Source: Prevotella sp.
Lineage (GTDB): Bacteria > Bacteroidota > Bacteroidia > Bacteroidales > Bacteroidaceae
Length of the DNA: 64,000 bases
Assembly (NCBI GenBank): GCA_017847725.1
Contig: JAGAXW010000025.1
Span: forward strand, 68,067 to 132,066
Direction of reading: 5' to 3'
Under the pieces are notes generated by a model. It did no database searches. It saw nothing but the letters and a program-made list of their open reading frames with translations, and was not told where the DNA came from. Both the position numbers and the translations under genes were made by a program. Below, in pieces: positions 1 through 9,723 of this stretch (position 1 is its first letter; the number at the start of each line of letters is the position of its first letter).

Positions 1-630
1 CCCGAGATGGAGCAGCTGATGGGAGCCGTGGGCAAGGCCGAGGGCGACATGACGAAGGTGAACGGAGACAGTATCTGGCCCGTGCTGAACATGCTCAATG
101 CCAAGTATTTCGTGATGCCGCTACAGAGCGGTCAGACGGTACCGCTGGAGAATCCCTATACCTACGGCAACGCATGGCTGGTAGACAAGGTGCATTTCGT
201 GGACAATGCTAATGAGGAGCTGGACGGCGTCGGACGGCTGTCGCTGCGCCATGAGGCCGTTGCCGACAAGAAGTTTGAGGCAGTGCTTGGCGAAAGCCAC
301 CAGCAGGATACCCTCAGTCTGGTACGTATCAAGGCATACGAGCCGAACCGGCTGACCTATGATGTGCAGACAGACAAGGGCGGCGTAGTGGTGTTCTCAG
401 AAATCTACTATCCGGGTTGGACGGCTACGGTAGACGGCGTGGAGCAGGAACTGGGCCGTGTCGACTACGTGCTGCGCGCGCTCAAGGTAGCCCCCGGACG
501 CCACGAAATCGTGCTGAGCTTCTTCCCCAAGAGCATCGACCACACAGAGACCATCGCCTATGCCGGCTATGCTGCTCTGCTGGCTATTCTGCTGTTGGTC
601 GGACTGTCGGCATACCGTCGTCGGAAATGA
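1..630 (+). CDS. YfhO-family membrane protein, C-terminal part (5' end outside window)
   Basis: The open frame runs in from the left edge and ends at a TGA at 628-630, leaving about 209 residues. The segment with YYPGWTATVDG followed by a short beta-rich stretch and APGRHEIVLSF is characteristic of the extracytoplasmic tail of YfhO-like multi-pass proteins (the B. subtilis protein is linked to glycosylation of wall polymers). A single hydrophobic helix, then basic residues YRRRK, closes the protein, as expected for a final membrane segment. The catalytic or transport part is off-window, so function cannot be judged. The last 47 bases overlap the 3' end of the convergent fucose permease gene. 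Confidence 0.8.
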   Translation, partial: PEMEQLMGAVGKAEGDMTKVNGDSIWPVLNMLNAKYFVMPLQSGQTVPLENPYTYGNAWLVDKVHFVDNANEELDGVGRLSLRHEAVADKKFEAVLGESHQQDTLSLVRIKAYEPNRLTYDVQTDKGGVVVFSEIYYPGWTATVDGVEQELGRVDYVLRALKVAPGRHEIVLSFFPKSIDHTETIAYAGYAALLAILLLVGLSAYRRRK

Positions 631-1936
631 TATGGAACCGCACGTAGGTGCGATGGCCGTACCATACGACGACCAATAGGCAGATGAGCGGAATGAGGAA
701 CGACACGTTGGTGCAGGGCAATCCTAACAGGGATATCTGACTCTGTATGAGCGCAGCCTGTATGGGAGGAAAAAACGACCCACCCAGAATGGCCATGACG
801 AGGCCGGCGCTGGCTATCTTGATTTCGTCGCCGACGCCGACCAGTGCCAAGCCGTAGATGGTGGGGAACATCAGCGACAGACATCCGCTGACCATCACCA
901 GGCAATAGATGCCGTTGCGGTCGGTGAAGAAGATGGTGCCCAGAAGAGCGACAATGCCGATGATGCCCAGCGTGGACAGCAGACGGCTGGGCGAGAACCA
1001 GCGCATGAGCCATGTGCAGATAAAACGGCCACAGACGAAGAGGAACATGGCGAAGGCGTTATACTTCTGCGACAATACTTCTGCAGCCTGCTCTGTCATA
1101 CCCTCGGCGGTGAAAATGCGCGTACCGTACTGGATGATGAAAGTCCAGCATGTCACCTGTGCGCCGACATAGAAGAATTCGGCGATGACTCCCTCACGAT
1201 AGTTCTTGTGCTTCAGCAGATTGCCCAAGATGCTCCATGTCCCCTTAGTTGTATGTATGTCAGTGTCGTTAGGCAACTTCAGGAGATATACCAGGACAAA
1301 GACCAGCACGACGACGGCTCCGATGTAGATGTATGGCTGAATGAGGATGTCGAGGTCGTGGGCCTTGACAATCTCAAACTGCTTTGCAGGCAGCTGCATG
1401 CGTATCCGGCTGTCCATGGGGATGATGTGTGAATGGATAGAACCAGCTATCGCCATGCCGACAAGCGAGCCGATGGCGTTGAAGGCCTGGGCGGCATTCA
1501 GTCGGGGTATTGCAGTCTTCTGACTCCCCAGGCTGTAGATATAGGGATTGCTGCTGGTTTCAAGAAACGACAGGCCGCAGGTCAGTATGAAGTAGGCCGA
1601 TAGGAACGGGTAAAAAGACCCCGCCATCTTAGCCGGCAGAAAGAGCAGGGTGCCTATGGCATATAGCCCCAGTCCGACCAGTACGCCCCATTTGTAGGAA
1701 TATTTCTGAATAAACATGGCTGCGGGGAATGCCAGGCAGAAATAGCCCATGTTGAATACGACCGGTACGAGCGATGCTTCTGTCGTGCTGATGCGGAATA
1801 TCTTAGAGAATGTGCCAACCATCGGAGTCGTCACGTTGTTGGCAAATCCCCAAAGTGCGAAACAGATAGTGATGAGAACCCATGCGGTAATGTAGCTCTT
1901 GTTTTCGATGTGGAAAAAGTTACTTTCCTTAGCCAT
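584..1936 (-). CDS. fucP: L-fucose:H+ symporter-type MFS permease
   Basis: A 450-residue major facilitator superfamily protein with about 12 hydrophobic segments. The N-terminal stretch with FALWGFANNVTTPMV and the motif GLSFLETSSNPYI are the hallmarks of the FucP subgroup, which imports L-fucose and related sugars with protons across the inner membrane. It is divergent from the fucokinase/GDP-fucose pyrophosphorylase gene, with about 108 bp between the starts containing one promoter for each, so import and activation of fucose are probably paired. A minus-strand TATCTTTG -7 box lies about 30 bp upstream of the start. The exact sugar is inferred from family and neighbour; another deoxy sugar or hexose is possible. 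The 3' end overlaps the convergent YfhO-like gene. Confidence 0.82.
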   Translation of the reverse strand: MAKESNFFHIENKSYITAWVLITICFALWGFANNVTTPMVGTFSKIFRISTTEASLVPVVFNMGYFCLAFPAAMFIQKYSYKWGVLVGLGLYAIGTLLFLPAKMAGSFYPFLSAYFILTCGLSFLETSSNPYIYSLGSQKTAIPRLNAAQAFNAIGSLVGMAIAGSIHSHIIPMDSRIRMQLPAKQFEIVKAHDLDILIQPYIYIGAVVVLVFVLVYLLKLPNDTDIHTTKGTWSILGNLLKHKNYREGVIAEFFYVGAQVTCWTFIIQYGTRIFTAEGMTEQAAEVLSQKYNAFAMFLFVCGRFICTWLMRWFSPSRLLSTLGIIGIVALLGTIFFTDRNGIYCLVMVSGCLSLMFPTIYGLALVGVGDEIKIASAGLVMAILGGSFFPPIQAALIQSQISLLGLPCTNVSFLIPLICLLVVVWYGHRTYVRFHIISDDGMPTVRPTAE

Positions 1937-1965
1937 AAGTTTGTCATTATTGGTGTTCTTGTGTG

Positions 1966-1973
1966 CAAAGATA
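1966..1973 (-). promoter_or_regulatory. -7 promoter element for fucose permease gene
   Basis: The minus strand reads TATCTTTG, an exact match to the Bacteroidetes TAnnTTTG element, about 30 bp upstream of the permease start codon at 1936. Confidence 0.7.
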
Positions 1974-2017
1974 CGAATAAAATGATAATTATAGATTAAA
2001 AATTAAAGATTATTTAT

Positions 2018-2025
2018 TATCTTTG
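2018..2025 (+). promoter_or_regulatory. -7 promoter element for fkp
   Basis: TATCTTTG on the plus strand, 20 bp before the fkp ATG at 2045. It predicts a leader of roughly 12 to 15 nt. Together with the minus-strand element at 1966 it forms a compact divergent promoter pair. Confidence 0.72.
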
Positions 2026-2044
2026 CCGTCAAAATAATGAAACA

Positions 2045-4684
2045 ATGAAGAAATTACTTTCCTTGCCGCCCAATCTGGTTGGTTGCTTTCATGATATTAC
2101 GGGACTGTCACGAGAGGAGTTTTTCTGTACGAATGACCCGATAGGCCATAAATTAGGTTCAGGTGGCGGTACGACGTGGCTACTGCAACAGGCAGCAGAC
2201 TGGCTGAATGGTGAGCGCTGCATCATCCTGCATGCAGGCGGGCAGAGCCGGCGCCTGCCAGCCTATGCGCCCAGCGGCAAGATTCTGACCCCGCTGCCCG
2301 TTTTCCGATGGGAGCGTGGCCAGCGCCTGTCGCAGACCCTGCTCGACTTGCAGCTGCCGCTCTATGAGCGCATGATGCAGCAGGCCCCCAAGCGACTGAC
2401 CACCATGATAGTCAGCGGCGATGTCTATATCAGGGCAGCAGAGCGTATCGGAACCATCCCCGAGGCCGATGTGGTTTGTTATGGACTGTGGCTGGACGCT
2501 TCTGTTGCCAAGGACCACGGTGTATTCGTGAGCGACCGCAAATCGCCAGCCGTGCTCAAGCAGATGCTGCAGAAACCTTCGGTTGGCACGCTGGCCGACC
2601 TGCTGAAGGAGCATTTCTATCTGACGGATATTGGTATTTGGCTGTTGAGCGACCGCGCTGTCGAGCTGCTGAAGAAACGCAGCCTCGACGAGCAGTCGCA
2701 GGTGAAGGAATACGACCTGTATAGTGAGTTCGGCTGTGCGTTAGGTACGAATCCCCTGATTGACGACGCCGAGCTCCGCCAGCTGTCCGTAGCCATCGTC
2801 CCCCTGCAGGGAGGCGAGTTTTACCACTTCGGTACTTCGGGCGAGATGATTTCGTCTACGGTGGCCATTCAGAATATCGTGAACGACCAGCGGGACATCA
2901 TGCACCACGACCGCAAGCCGCATCCCTCTATTTTCACACAGAATGCCCAGACCGACTGCCGCTTCACCGAACAGAATCGGAATATATGGATAGAGAACAG
3001 CCATATCGGAAAGGGCTGGACCCTGACGCGCGACAACATCGTGACAGGTGTACCGGAGAACGACTGGAAGGTCACGCTGGAGCCTGGCCAGTGCATCGAC
3101 GTCATACCTATTGGTGAGACCCAGTATTGTGTGCGCCGCTATCGTATCGACGACAAGTTTGCCGGTGCCGAGCAGCAGCGAAAGCAATTCCCCGTAGTCG
3201 ACAGTATTCCAGACAACTTGGATAGGCTGGAGGAGCAGGCCGTCTGCCACCTTTCGGCAGAGGATATATCGACGCAGGCCAATCTGCGCCGTCTGTTTGC
3301 CCAGCGTCGCCGCTTCCGCAGCCGCAACTGGCCGGCATTGGCCCGCAACTGGCAGCACAGCGTGTTCTATCAGCTGGACCTCGACGATGCAGCCCGTGAG
3401 TTTCGCGACCTCCAGCTACCTCTTCCTGACCCCATCCCCAGTTCGGCGCCATTGATGACCCGCATCCATGATGCGATGTTCCGGGACGACAGTGCCACCG
3501 CTTTCGCCCTGCTGCGCGAGGGACTGACACAGGAGGTGCTGAGCGAGAAGCAACAGCCCCGGCAGTCCGTCTATCCTGATCAGATAGTATGGGGCCGTTC
3601 TCCCGTGCGTATCGACCTGGCCGGTGGCTGGACAGACACCCCTCCCTATTGCCTGATGGAAGGCGGCAGTGTGGTGAATATTGCTATTGAACTGAACGGG
3701 CAGCCGCCCTTGCAGACCTATGTGAAGCCCTGCAAGGAGCCGCATATCGTGTTGCGTAGTATCGACCTCGGCGCTATGGAGGTGATAGAGACCTACGAAC
3801 AGCTGTCTGCCTACAACCAGGTAGGGTCGCCGTTCTCGATACCCAAGGCTGCGTTCGCACTGGCAGGATTCCTGCCGACATTCTGCCAAGAGAACTTCCC
3901 AACGCTGCGGGCGCAGCTGGAGTCTTTCGGCTGCGGTATTGAGCTGACGCTGCTCTCTGCCATCCCGGCAGGCAGCGGCCTGGGTACGAGCAGTATCCTG
4001 GCAGCCACGGTGCTGGGAGCCATTAGTGATTTCTGCGCATTGGCATGGGACAAGAACGAGATAGGCAAGCGCACACTGATACTGGAACAGCTGCTGACGA
4101 CGGGTGGCGGCTGGCAAGACCAGTTTGGCGGTGTGCTTGGCGGTGTCAAGCTGTTGGAGACGCAGCGGGGCTTCGACCAGAATCCGGTCGTGCGCTGGTT
4201 GCCCGACGGCATCTATACCCAGCCGGAATACCAGCAGTGCCATCTGCTCTATTATACAGGTGTTACCAGAACGGCCAAGAAAATACTGGGCGAGATTGTG
4301 CGCAGGATGTTCCTCAACCACCGCAGCGAACTGAGACAGCTGCGAGGCATGAAGGCACACGCAATGGATATGTATGAAGCCATCCAGCGTCAGGACTTCC
4401 ATGAGGTGGGCATGCTGGTGCGCAAGACGTGGGAGCAGAACCAGTTGATAGACAGCGGTACCAATCCGGACAGCGTGCGACGAATCACTGATTTGGTCGA
4501 TGACCTCTGTCTGGGCTATAAACTGCCTGGAGCGGGTGGAGGCGGCTATCTGTATATGGTAGCGAAAGACCCGGAGGCTGCAGCTCGCATCAAGCAGAAG
4601 GTTAACGCGATGCAGCCCAATGCGAATGCGCGTTTCGTGGATATGGCTCTGTCGAAAAACGGTCTGCAAGTCAGTAGGAGTTGA
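2045..4684 (+). CDS. fkp: Bifunctional L-fucokinase / L-fucose-1-phosphate guanylyltransferase
   Basis: This 879-residue protein joins two activities of the fucose salvage pathway: it phosphorylates L-fucose and then makes GDP-L-fucose for surface glycans. The N-terminal half has the pyrophosphorylase signature LHAGGQSRRLPAYAPSGK near residues 62-79. The C-terminal half is a GHMP kinase with PVRIDLAGGWTD near 520, the ATP loop IPAGSGLGTSS near 640 and a terminal GAGGGGYL motif near 828. Characterised Bacteroides Fkp is about 950 residues, so this copy is shorter, mainly between the two catalytic halves. It is followed 18 bp later by the GSCFA gene. The start is set by the upstream -7 box at 2018. 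Confidence 0.93.
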   Translation: MKKLLSLPPNLVGCFHDITGLSREEFFCTNDPIGHKLGSGGGTTWLLQQAADWLNGERCIILHAGGQSRRLPAYAPSGKILTPLPVFRWERGQRLSQTLLDLQLPLYERMMQQAPKRLTTMIVSGDVYIRAAERIGTIPEADVVCYGLWLDASVAKDHGVFVSDRKSPAVLKQMLQKPSVGTLADLLKEHFYLTDIGIWLLSDRAVELLKKRSLDEQSQVKEYDLYSEFGCALGTNPLIDDAELRQLSVAIVPLQGGEFYHFGTSGEMISSTVAIQNIVNDQRDIMHHDRKPHPSIFTQNAQTDCRFTEQNRNIWIENSHIGKGWTLTRDNIVTGVPENDWKVTLEPGQCIDVIPIGETQYCVRRYRIDDKFAGAEQQRKQFPVVDSIPDNLDRLEEQAVCHLSAEDISTQANLRRLFAQRRRFRSRNWPALARNWQHSVFYQLDLDDAAREFRDLQLPLPDPIPSSAPLMTRIHDAMFRDDSATAFALLREGLTQEVLSEKQQPRQSVYPDQIVWGRSPVRIDLAGGWTDTPPYCLMEGGSVVNIAIELNGQPPLQTYVKPCKEPHIVLRSIDLGAMEVIETYEQLSAYNQVGSPFSIPKAAFALAGFLPTFCQENFPTLRAQLESFGCGIELTLLSAIPAGSGLGTSSILAATVLGAISDFCALAWDKNEIGKRTLILEQLLTTGGGWQDQFGGVLGGVKLLETQRGFDQNPVVRWLPDGIYTQPEYQQCHLLYYTGVTRTAKKILGEIVRRMFLNHRSELRQLRGMKAHAMDMYEAIQRQDFHEVGMLVRKTWEQNQLIDSGTNPDSVRRITDLVDDLCLGYKLPGAGGGGYLYMVAKDPEAAARIKQKVNAMQPNANARFVDMALSKNGLQVSRS

Positions 4685-4702
4685 TGTTAGCGGCATAGGA
4701 AG

Positions 4703-5521
4703 ATGGAGTTTCGTACACAGGTAGAGATTCGAAAGAGTCGTTTTGAGATTCTTCCTTGCGAGCCAGTGCTGTTGGTTGGTTCGTGTTTTGCCGACGGTGT
4801 GGGACGACGCTTCCGCGACGAGGGATTCCCTGTGACGGTGAATCCCTATGGCACGATGTATAATCCAGTGTCGGTCCTGCACACCCTGCAGCGATGGCTG
4901 CCTCTCCAGGCAGCGGCCGACGTGCCGCGCATCGTCTTCCTGACACTGGGAACCAACCACGTCTACAGACTGAAGGAAACCGGCGAAATCGTGGACAACT
5001 GCGAGAAACGCCCGCAGGCACTCTTTCAGGAGGAGGTGCTCAGCATGGACGACTGCCTGCAGGCTCTGAGACAGATACTCACCCTCTTGTCGCAGTATCG
5101 GGCGGATGTGCAGGTCGTGTTTACGGTCAGTCCTATCCGCTACCGGAAATATGGCTACCACGGCAGTCAGCTCTCTAAGGCGGTGCTCCTGCTGGCTGTG
5201 GACAAGATTGTAAATGAAAACGAGCATGCCGACTATTTTCCTGCCTACGAGCTGCTGATGGATGAACTGCGTGACTATCGTTTTTATGCTGCCGATATGC
5301 TGCATCCTTCGGAACAGGCCGTCGACTATGTGTGGGAACGACTGATGGACGCCTGCTTCTCATTGCAGGCCAGGCAGTTTGTTGAAGAGTGGCGCCCCCT
5401 CAAACTGGCGTTGGCTCATAAGCCATACCATCCCGATTCGGAAGAATATCAGCATTTCGTGGCTAAAACTATGTTAAAAGTCTCAGAATTACGAAAAAAA
5501 TATCCTACCTTTGTGCTATGA
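4703..5521 (+). CDS. GSCFA-domain protein
   Basis: A 272-residue protein that opens with a short strand and then VLLVGSCFADGVGRRF, which contains the G-S-C-F-A signature of this family. The fold is expected to be SGNH-hydrolase-like; the family has no settled biochemical role, though an esterase or acyl-transfer activity on glycans or lipids is plausible. There is no signal peptide, so it should be cytoplasmic. It lies between fkp and the murF-alr fusion gene. Its stop overlaps the next start by four bases (ATGA at 5518-5521), which argues for translational coupling with murF-alr. Confidence 0.88.
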   Translation: MEFRTQVEIRKSRFEILPCEPVLLVGSCFADGVGRRFRDEGFPVTVNPYGTMYNPVSVLHTLQRWLPLQAAADVPRIVFLTLGTNHVYRLKETGEIVDNCEKRPQALFQEEVLSMDDCLQALRQILTLLSQYRADVQVVFTVSPIRYRKYGYHGSQLSKAVLLLAVDKIVNENEHADYFPAYELLMDELRDYRFYAADMLHPSEQAVDYVWERLMDACFSLQARQFVEEWRPLKLALAHKPYHPDSEEYQHFVAKTMLKVSELRKKYPTFVL

Positions 5522-7986
5522 ATTATACCATAGAAAAGATTACCACACTCATCGGCGCACGCCGCATCGGCACCGCGGATGCGAATATCGGCTGGCTGCT
5601 AACTGACAGCCGGTCGCTCTGTTTCCCTGAAGAAACATTGTTTTTTGCCTTGAAGACATCACGCAACGACGGACACCTGTATCTGGACGACCTGTACAGA
5701 AGAGGTGTTCGTAACTTCGTGGTACAGCAGGTTCCCGAGCATCCCAAAGCTGATGCAAACTATCTGAAGGTAACGTCGCCGCTGGCCGCCCTGCAGCGTC
5801 TGGCAGAACGCCATCGCGACGAGTTCGACGTCCCCGTCGTGGGTATTACCGGCTCCAATGGCAAGACCATGGTGAAGGAGTGGCTATACCAGTTGCTTTC
5901 TTCGTCGATGAACGTGACTCGCTCGCCCAAAAGCTACAATTCGCAGATAGGCGTGCCGCTTAGCGTGTGGCTGCTCAATGAGCATACCCAGGTGGCGCTC
6001 TTTGAGGCTGGCATCAGTCTGCCGGACGAGATGGACTCCCTGGCTGATATCATCCAGCCCACCATTGGCGTGCTGACCTCGCTGGGTACTGCCCATCAGG
6101 AGAATTTCCGCTCGATGGAAGAGAAATGTATGGAGAAGCTGAAGCTCTTTCACAGCGCAAAGGTCATTGCCTATGATAGCGACGACGATATGGTAAGCCG
6201 TTGCGTGCGCCGCTCTGCTTATCGTGGAGAGAGAATAGGGTGGAGCCGCGAAAACAGTTCGGCGGCGCTCTATATCGAAAAGGTAGCAGACACCGCCCCT
6301 TACACCACCGTCACCTATATATATAAAGGTACACGAGGCAGCTACCGCCTGCCGTTTGTGGACGAAGCCTCGCTCAAGTGTTCCTTTGCATGTGCTGCCG
6401 TAGCCCTCTATCTCGGTCTCTCGCCCGAACAGTTGGCTGAGCGGATGGAACAGTTGGAGCCCATTGCCATGCGGCTGGAGGTCAAGGAGGGACGTCACGG
6501 CTGCCTGCTGATCAACGACTCCTACAATTCAGACATCAACTCGCTGGACATAGCCCTTGACTTCATGGCTCGCCGACAGCAGCCCACCACGATTGCCCAC
6601 CGCACACTCGTCATCAGCGATATCTATCAGAGCGGAAGGGCAGCGACAGAACTGTATCGTGAGGTCAACGACCTTTGTGTGGAGCGAGGCGTCGACAAAC
6701 TGATAGGCATTGGTGCCGAAATCTGTGCACAGCAGGAGCAGTTCACCCAACCGCAGAAGTGGTTCTTCCACACGACGGCAGACTTCATTCACAGTGAGAC
6801 ATTCCGTAGCCTGCACGATGAAGTAATCCTGATAAAGGGAGCGCGCTCGTTTGGATTTGACCATATTACGGAGCTGCTGGAGCAGAAAGTACATGAAACG
6901 ATACTGGAGGTCAACCTCAACGCTTTGGTTGACAACCTCAACTTCTATCGCAGTTTCCTGAAGCCCGAAACAAAATTAGTGTGCATGGTCAAGGCCGACG
7001 CCTATGGTGCCGGTGCTGTCGAAGTGGCCAAGACCCTGCAGGAACACCGTGTCGACTATCTGGCTGTTGCCGTGGCCGACGAGGGCGTGACGCTGCGCCG
7101 CAATGGCATCACGCAGAATATTATGATCATGAATCCGGAAATGACGGCCTTCAAGACAATGTTTGACTACGACCTGGAGCCCGAGGTCTACTCGTTCCGC
7201 CTGATGGATGCACTGATTCATGCGGCAGAGCAACAAGGCATCACGGGGTGGCCCGTGCATATCAAGTTGGATACCGGAATGCACCGCCTTGGCTTTGACC
7301 CCGAGAAAGACATTGACGAGGTCATTCGCCGCCTGAAGGGGCAGAATGCTATCATTCCACGCTCCGTATTCTCTCATTTCGTCGGTTCAGACAGTGACGA
7401 CTTCGACCGCTTCTCTGCCCTCCAGTTTGAGCGCTTCGACGCTGGCAGCCGCCGCCTGCAGGCAGCCTTCTCGCATAAGATACTGCGCCACATGGACAAT
7501 TCTGCCGCGATAGAGCATTTCCCCGAACGGCAGTTGGATATGTGCCGGCTGGGTCTCGGCCTCTACGGCGTAGATCCGCGTGACAACCGTATGCTGTCGC
7601 CTGTGTCCACCCTGAAGACCACCATCCTCCAGATGCGCCGTGTCCCTAAGGAAGAGACGGTAGGCTACAGTCGTAAGGGCATTCTGACTCGCGACAGCGT
7701 TATTGCCGCCATTCCCATAGGCTATGCCGACGGACTGAACCGCCATCTGGGACGTGGTGCATGCTATTGTCTGGTCAATGGAAAGAAAGCCCCCTATGTA
7801 GGAAATATATGCATGGATGTCGCCATGATTGACGTGACGGATATCGACTGTCATGAGGGCGATATGGTAGAGATCTTTGGTGAGCATCTGCCCGTCACGG
7901 TACTCTCCGACGTGCTGCAGACCATTCCCTATGAGGTGCTGACGGGGGTCAGTGGGCGTGTGAAGAAAGTGTATTTCCAAGACTAA
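5518..7986 (+). CDS. murF-alr: Bifunctional MurF ligase / alanine racemase
   Basis: An 822-residue fusion found across Bacteroidetes. The first half is UDP-N-acetylmuramoyl-tripeptide:D-Ala-D-Ala ligase, with the Mur ligase ATP loop GITGSNGKT near residue 110. The second half, from about residue 461, is a PLP-dependent alanine racemase with VKADAYGAGA near 491, whose lysine should carry the cofactor, and IPIGYADGLNR further on. The enzyme thus makes D-alanine and adds D-Ala-D-Ala to the peptidoglycan precursor in the cytoplasm. The start overlaps the GSCFA stop by four bases. Confidence 0.93.
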   Translation: MNYTIEKITTLIGARRIGTADANIGWLLTDSRSLCFPEETLFFALKTSRNDGHLYLDDLYRRGVRNFVVQQVPEHPKADANYLKVTSPLAALQRLAERHRDEFDVPVVGITGSNGKTMVKEWLYQLLSSSMNVTRSPKSYNSQIGVPLSVWLLNEHTQVALFEAGISLPDEMDSLADIIQPTIGVLTSLGTAHQENFRSMEEKCMEKLKLFHSAKVIAYDSDDDMVSRCVRRSAYRGERIGWSRENSSAALYIEKVADTAPYTTVTYIYKGTRGSYRLPFVDEASLKCSFACAAVALYLGLSPEQLAERMEQLEPIAMRLEVKEGRHGCLLINDSYNSDINSLDIALDFMARRQQPTTIAHRTLVISDIYQSGRAATELYREVNDLCVERGVDKLIGIGAEICAQQEQFTQPQKWFFHTTADFIHSETFRSLHDEVILIKGARSFGFDHITELLEQKVHETILEVNLNALVDNLNFYRSFLKPETKLVCMVKADAYGAGAVEVAKTLQEHRVDYLAVAVADEGVTLRRNGITQNIMIMNPEMTAFKTMFDYDLEPEVYSFRLMDALIHAAEQQGITGWPVHIKLDTGMHRLGFDPEKDIDEVIRRLKGQNAIIPRSVFSHFVGSDSDDFDRFSALQFERFDAGSRRLQAAFSHKILRHMDNSAAIEHFPERQLDMCRLGLGLYGVDPRDNRMLSPVSTLKTTILQMRRVPKEETVGYSRKGILTRDSVIAAIPIGYADGLNRHLGRGACYCLVNGKKAPYVGNICMDVAMIDVTDIDCHEGDMVEIFGEHLPVTVLSDVLQTIPYEVLTGVSGRVKKVYFQD

Positions 7987-8043
7987 TTGCATGATTTTAC
8001 AAAAAAAGGGATGCAAAGTGCTTTACTTTATCCAAATTTTTCG

Positions 8044-8051
8044 TACCTTTG
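8044..8051 (+). promoter_or_regulatory. -7 promoter element for MFS carrier
   Basis: TACCTTTG on the plus strand, 46 bp before the chosen ATG at 8097. Its position shows that an in-frame TTG at 8049 cannot be the start codon, because that TTG lies inside the promoter box. Confidence 0.72.
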
Positions 8052-8096
8052 CACACAGTCGATACTAAAACAATTAAAATAAGTAACTTTAAAACA

Positions 8097-9647
8097 ATGA
8101 GTTCTGTACAAACAACGAAAATGACCAACTGGCGTTGGGTGATGTGTGCGATGCTCTTCTTCGCCACGACTGTTAATTATCTGGACCGTCAGGTATTGTC
8201 TCTTACCTTCAAGGAGTTTATCCAGCCCGAGTTCCACTGGACCGACAGTGACTACGGTACGATTACGGGTATGTTCTCTATTTGCTATGCTATCTTCTGC
8301 CTTTTCGCAGGAAAGTTTGTAGACTGGATGGGAACCAAGAAGGGTTACCTCATTGCCATCGTCGTATGGTCGCTGGGTGCTGTGCTGCATGCCGGTTGCG
8401 GTTGGGTAGCTGTCCACTTCGTCGACGGAGTGCCCGATACTGACACGCTGAAAGCTATCGGCGATGCCGTTGCCTCAGCAGTGGCAGGACTCGGTGAGGA
8501 TGCTACTCAGGCTGCCAAAGACGCTGCGATAGCCTCTGCACTCGCTAAGTTTAATGTCACCTCGCAGACGCTGCTGGCCATCAGCAGTATCTCCGTGTGG
8601 TTGTTCCTTGCCTGCCGTATGATTCTCGGACTTGGTGAGGCTGGCAACTTCCCCGCCGCTATTAAGGTGACCGCCGAGTATTTCCCCAAGAAAGACCGTG
8701 CTTTTGCCACCTCTATCTTCAATGCCGGTGCCTCTGTAGGTGCGCTGGCTGCTCCTGCCACTATCCCCTTGCTGGCCAAGAGCCTTGGATGGGAGATGGC
8801 ATTCATCATTATTGGTGTGCTCGGCTTCTTCTGGGCCGCTATCTGGGTCTTTGTCTACGACAAGCCTGCTGAGTCGAAGCATGTCAATGAGGCTGAGCTG
8901 CTGTATGTCAACCAGGACGAGGACGACAGCGAGGCAAAGGCCGCTGCCGACGATGAGAAGCAGATGAGCTTTGCCAAGGCTTTCACCTTCAAGCAGACGT
9001 GGAGCTTCGCCTTCGGTAAGTTTATGACGGATGGTGTTTGGTGGTTCTTCCTGTTCTGGGCACCTGCCTACTTCCAGGATCAGTTCGGCCACAAGGCCAG
9101 CGACCCCATGGGTATTGCCCTTATCTTCACGCTCTATGCCATCGTGACTATCCTCTCTATGTTTGGCGGTTACCTGCCTAAGATATTCGTTGAGAAGAAG
9201 GGTATGAACCCCTATGCCGGCCGTATGCTCGCCATGCTTATCTTCGCCTTCTTCCCCGTGCTGGCTCTGTTTGCCCAGCCGTTGGGCGACTACTTCCACA
9301 GTGCATGGTGGCCCGCCATCATCATTGGTCTTGTAGGTGCTGGTCACCAGGCTTGGTCTGCCAACATCTTCTCTACCGTGGGCGACATGTTCCCCAAGAG
9401 CGCCATCGCTACGATTACGGGTATCGGTGCTATGGCTGGCGGTGTCGGCTCGTTCCTTATCAATAAGGGTTCAGGCGTGCTCTTCGACTATGCTGCCGGA
9501 CAGGGCGAGGCCTTCCAGTTCATGGGCTTCTCGGGCAAGCCTGCCGGATACATGATTGTGTTCTGCGTCTGTGCCGTGGCCTATCTGATTGGCTGGTCGG
9601 TCATGAAGATGCTCGTTCCGAAGTACAAGCCTGTTGTTGTTGATTAA
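8097..9647 (+). CDS. MFS transporter of the anion:cation symporter (hexuronate) type
   Basis: A 516-residue inner-membrane carrier with about 12 hydrophobic segments. NYLDRQVLS early in the protein and RMILGLGEAGNFPAAIK near residues 175-192 match the ExuT/GudP branch that takes up galacturonate, glucuronate or other sugar acids. It carries an unusual alanine-rich, acidic insertion of about 50 residues around residues 105-158, between the third and fourth predicted helices. The ATG at 8097 (MSSVQTTKMTNWRW) was chosen because the upstream -7 box at 8044 excludes the longer frame. A strong terminator follows. The substrate is inferred from the family only. Confidence 0.85.
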   Translation: MSSVQTTKMTNWRWVMCAMLFFATTVNYLDRQVLSLTFKEFIQPEFHWTDSDYGTITGMFSICYAIFCLFAGKFVDWMGTKKGYLIAIVVWSLGAVLHAGCGWVAVHFVDGVPDTDTLKAIGDAVASAVAGLGEDATQAAKDAAIASALAKFNVTSQTLLAISSISVWLFLACRMILGLGEAGNFPAAIKVTAEYFPKKDRAFATSIFNAGASVGALAAPATIPLLAKSLGWEMAFIIIGVLGFFWAAIWVFVYDKPAESKHVNEAELLYVNQDEDDSEAKAAADDEKQMSFAKAFTFKQTWSFAFGKFMTDGVWWFFLFWAPAYFQDQFGHKASDPMGIALIFTLYAIVTILSMFGGYLPKIFVEKKGMNPYAGRMLAMLIFAFFPVLALFAQPLGDYFHSAWWPAIIIGLVGAGHQAWSANIFSTVGDMFPKSAIATITGIGAMAGGVGSFLINKGSGVLFDYAAGQGEAFQFMGFSGKPAGYMIVFCVCAVAYLIGWSVMKMLVPKYKPVVVD

Positions 9648-9668
9648 TCAGCAGCTTGTTAAATAGAC

Positions 9669-9712
9669 AATCGCCGCCACGGGATTTCTCCTCATGGCGG
9701 CGATTCTTTTTA
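9669..9712 (+). terminator. Rho-independent terminator after MFS carrier gene
   Basis: An 11-bp perfect stem (9669-9679 with 9695-9705, AATCGCCGCCA pairing with TGGCGGCGATT) is followed by CTTTTTA. It lies between the convergent MFS and nitroreductase genes and has a T-tract only on the plus strand. Confidence 0.85.
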
Positions 9713-9723
9713 TATCTCTGAAT

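Noticed and set aside
3416-5305. 629-codon open frame antisense to fkp and the GSCFA gene
   Set aside because: Shadow frame: no domain, no promoter, and both genes on the other strand are clear family members.
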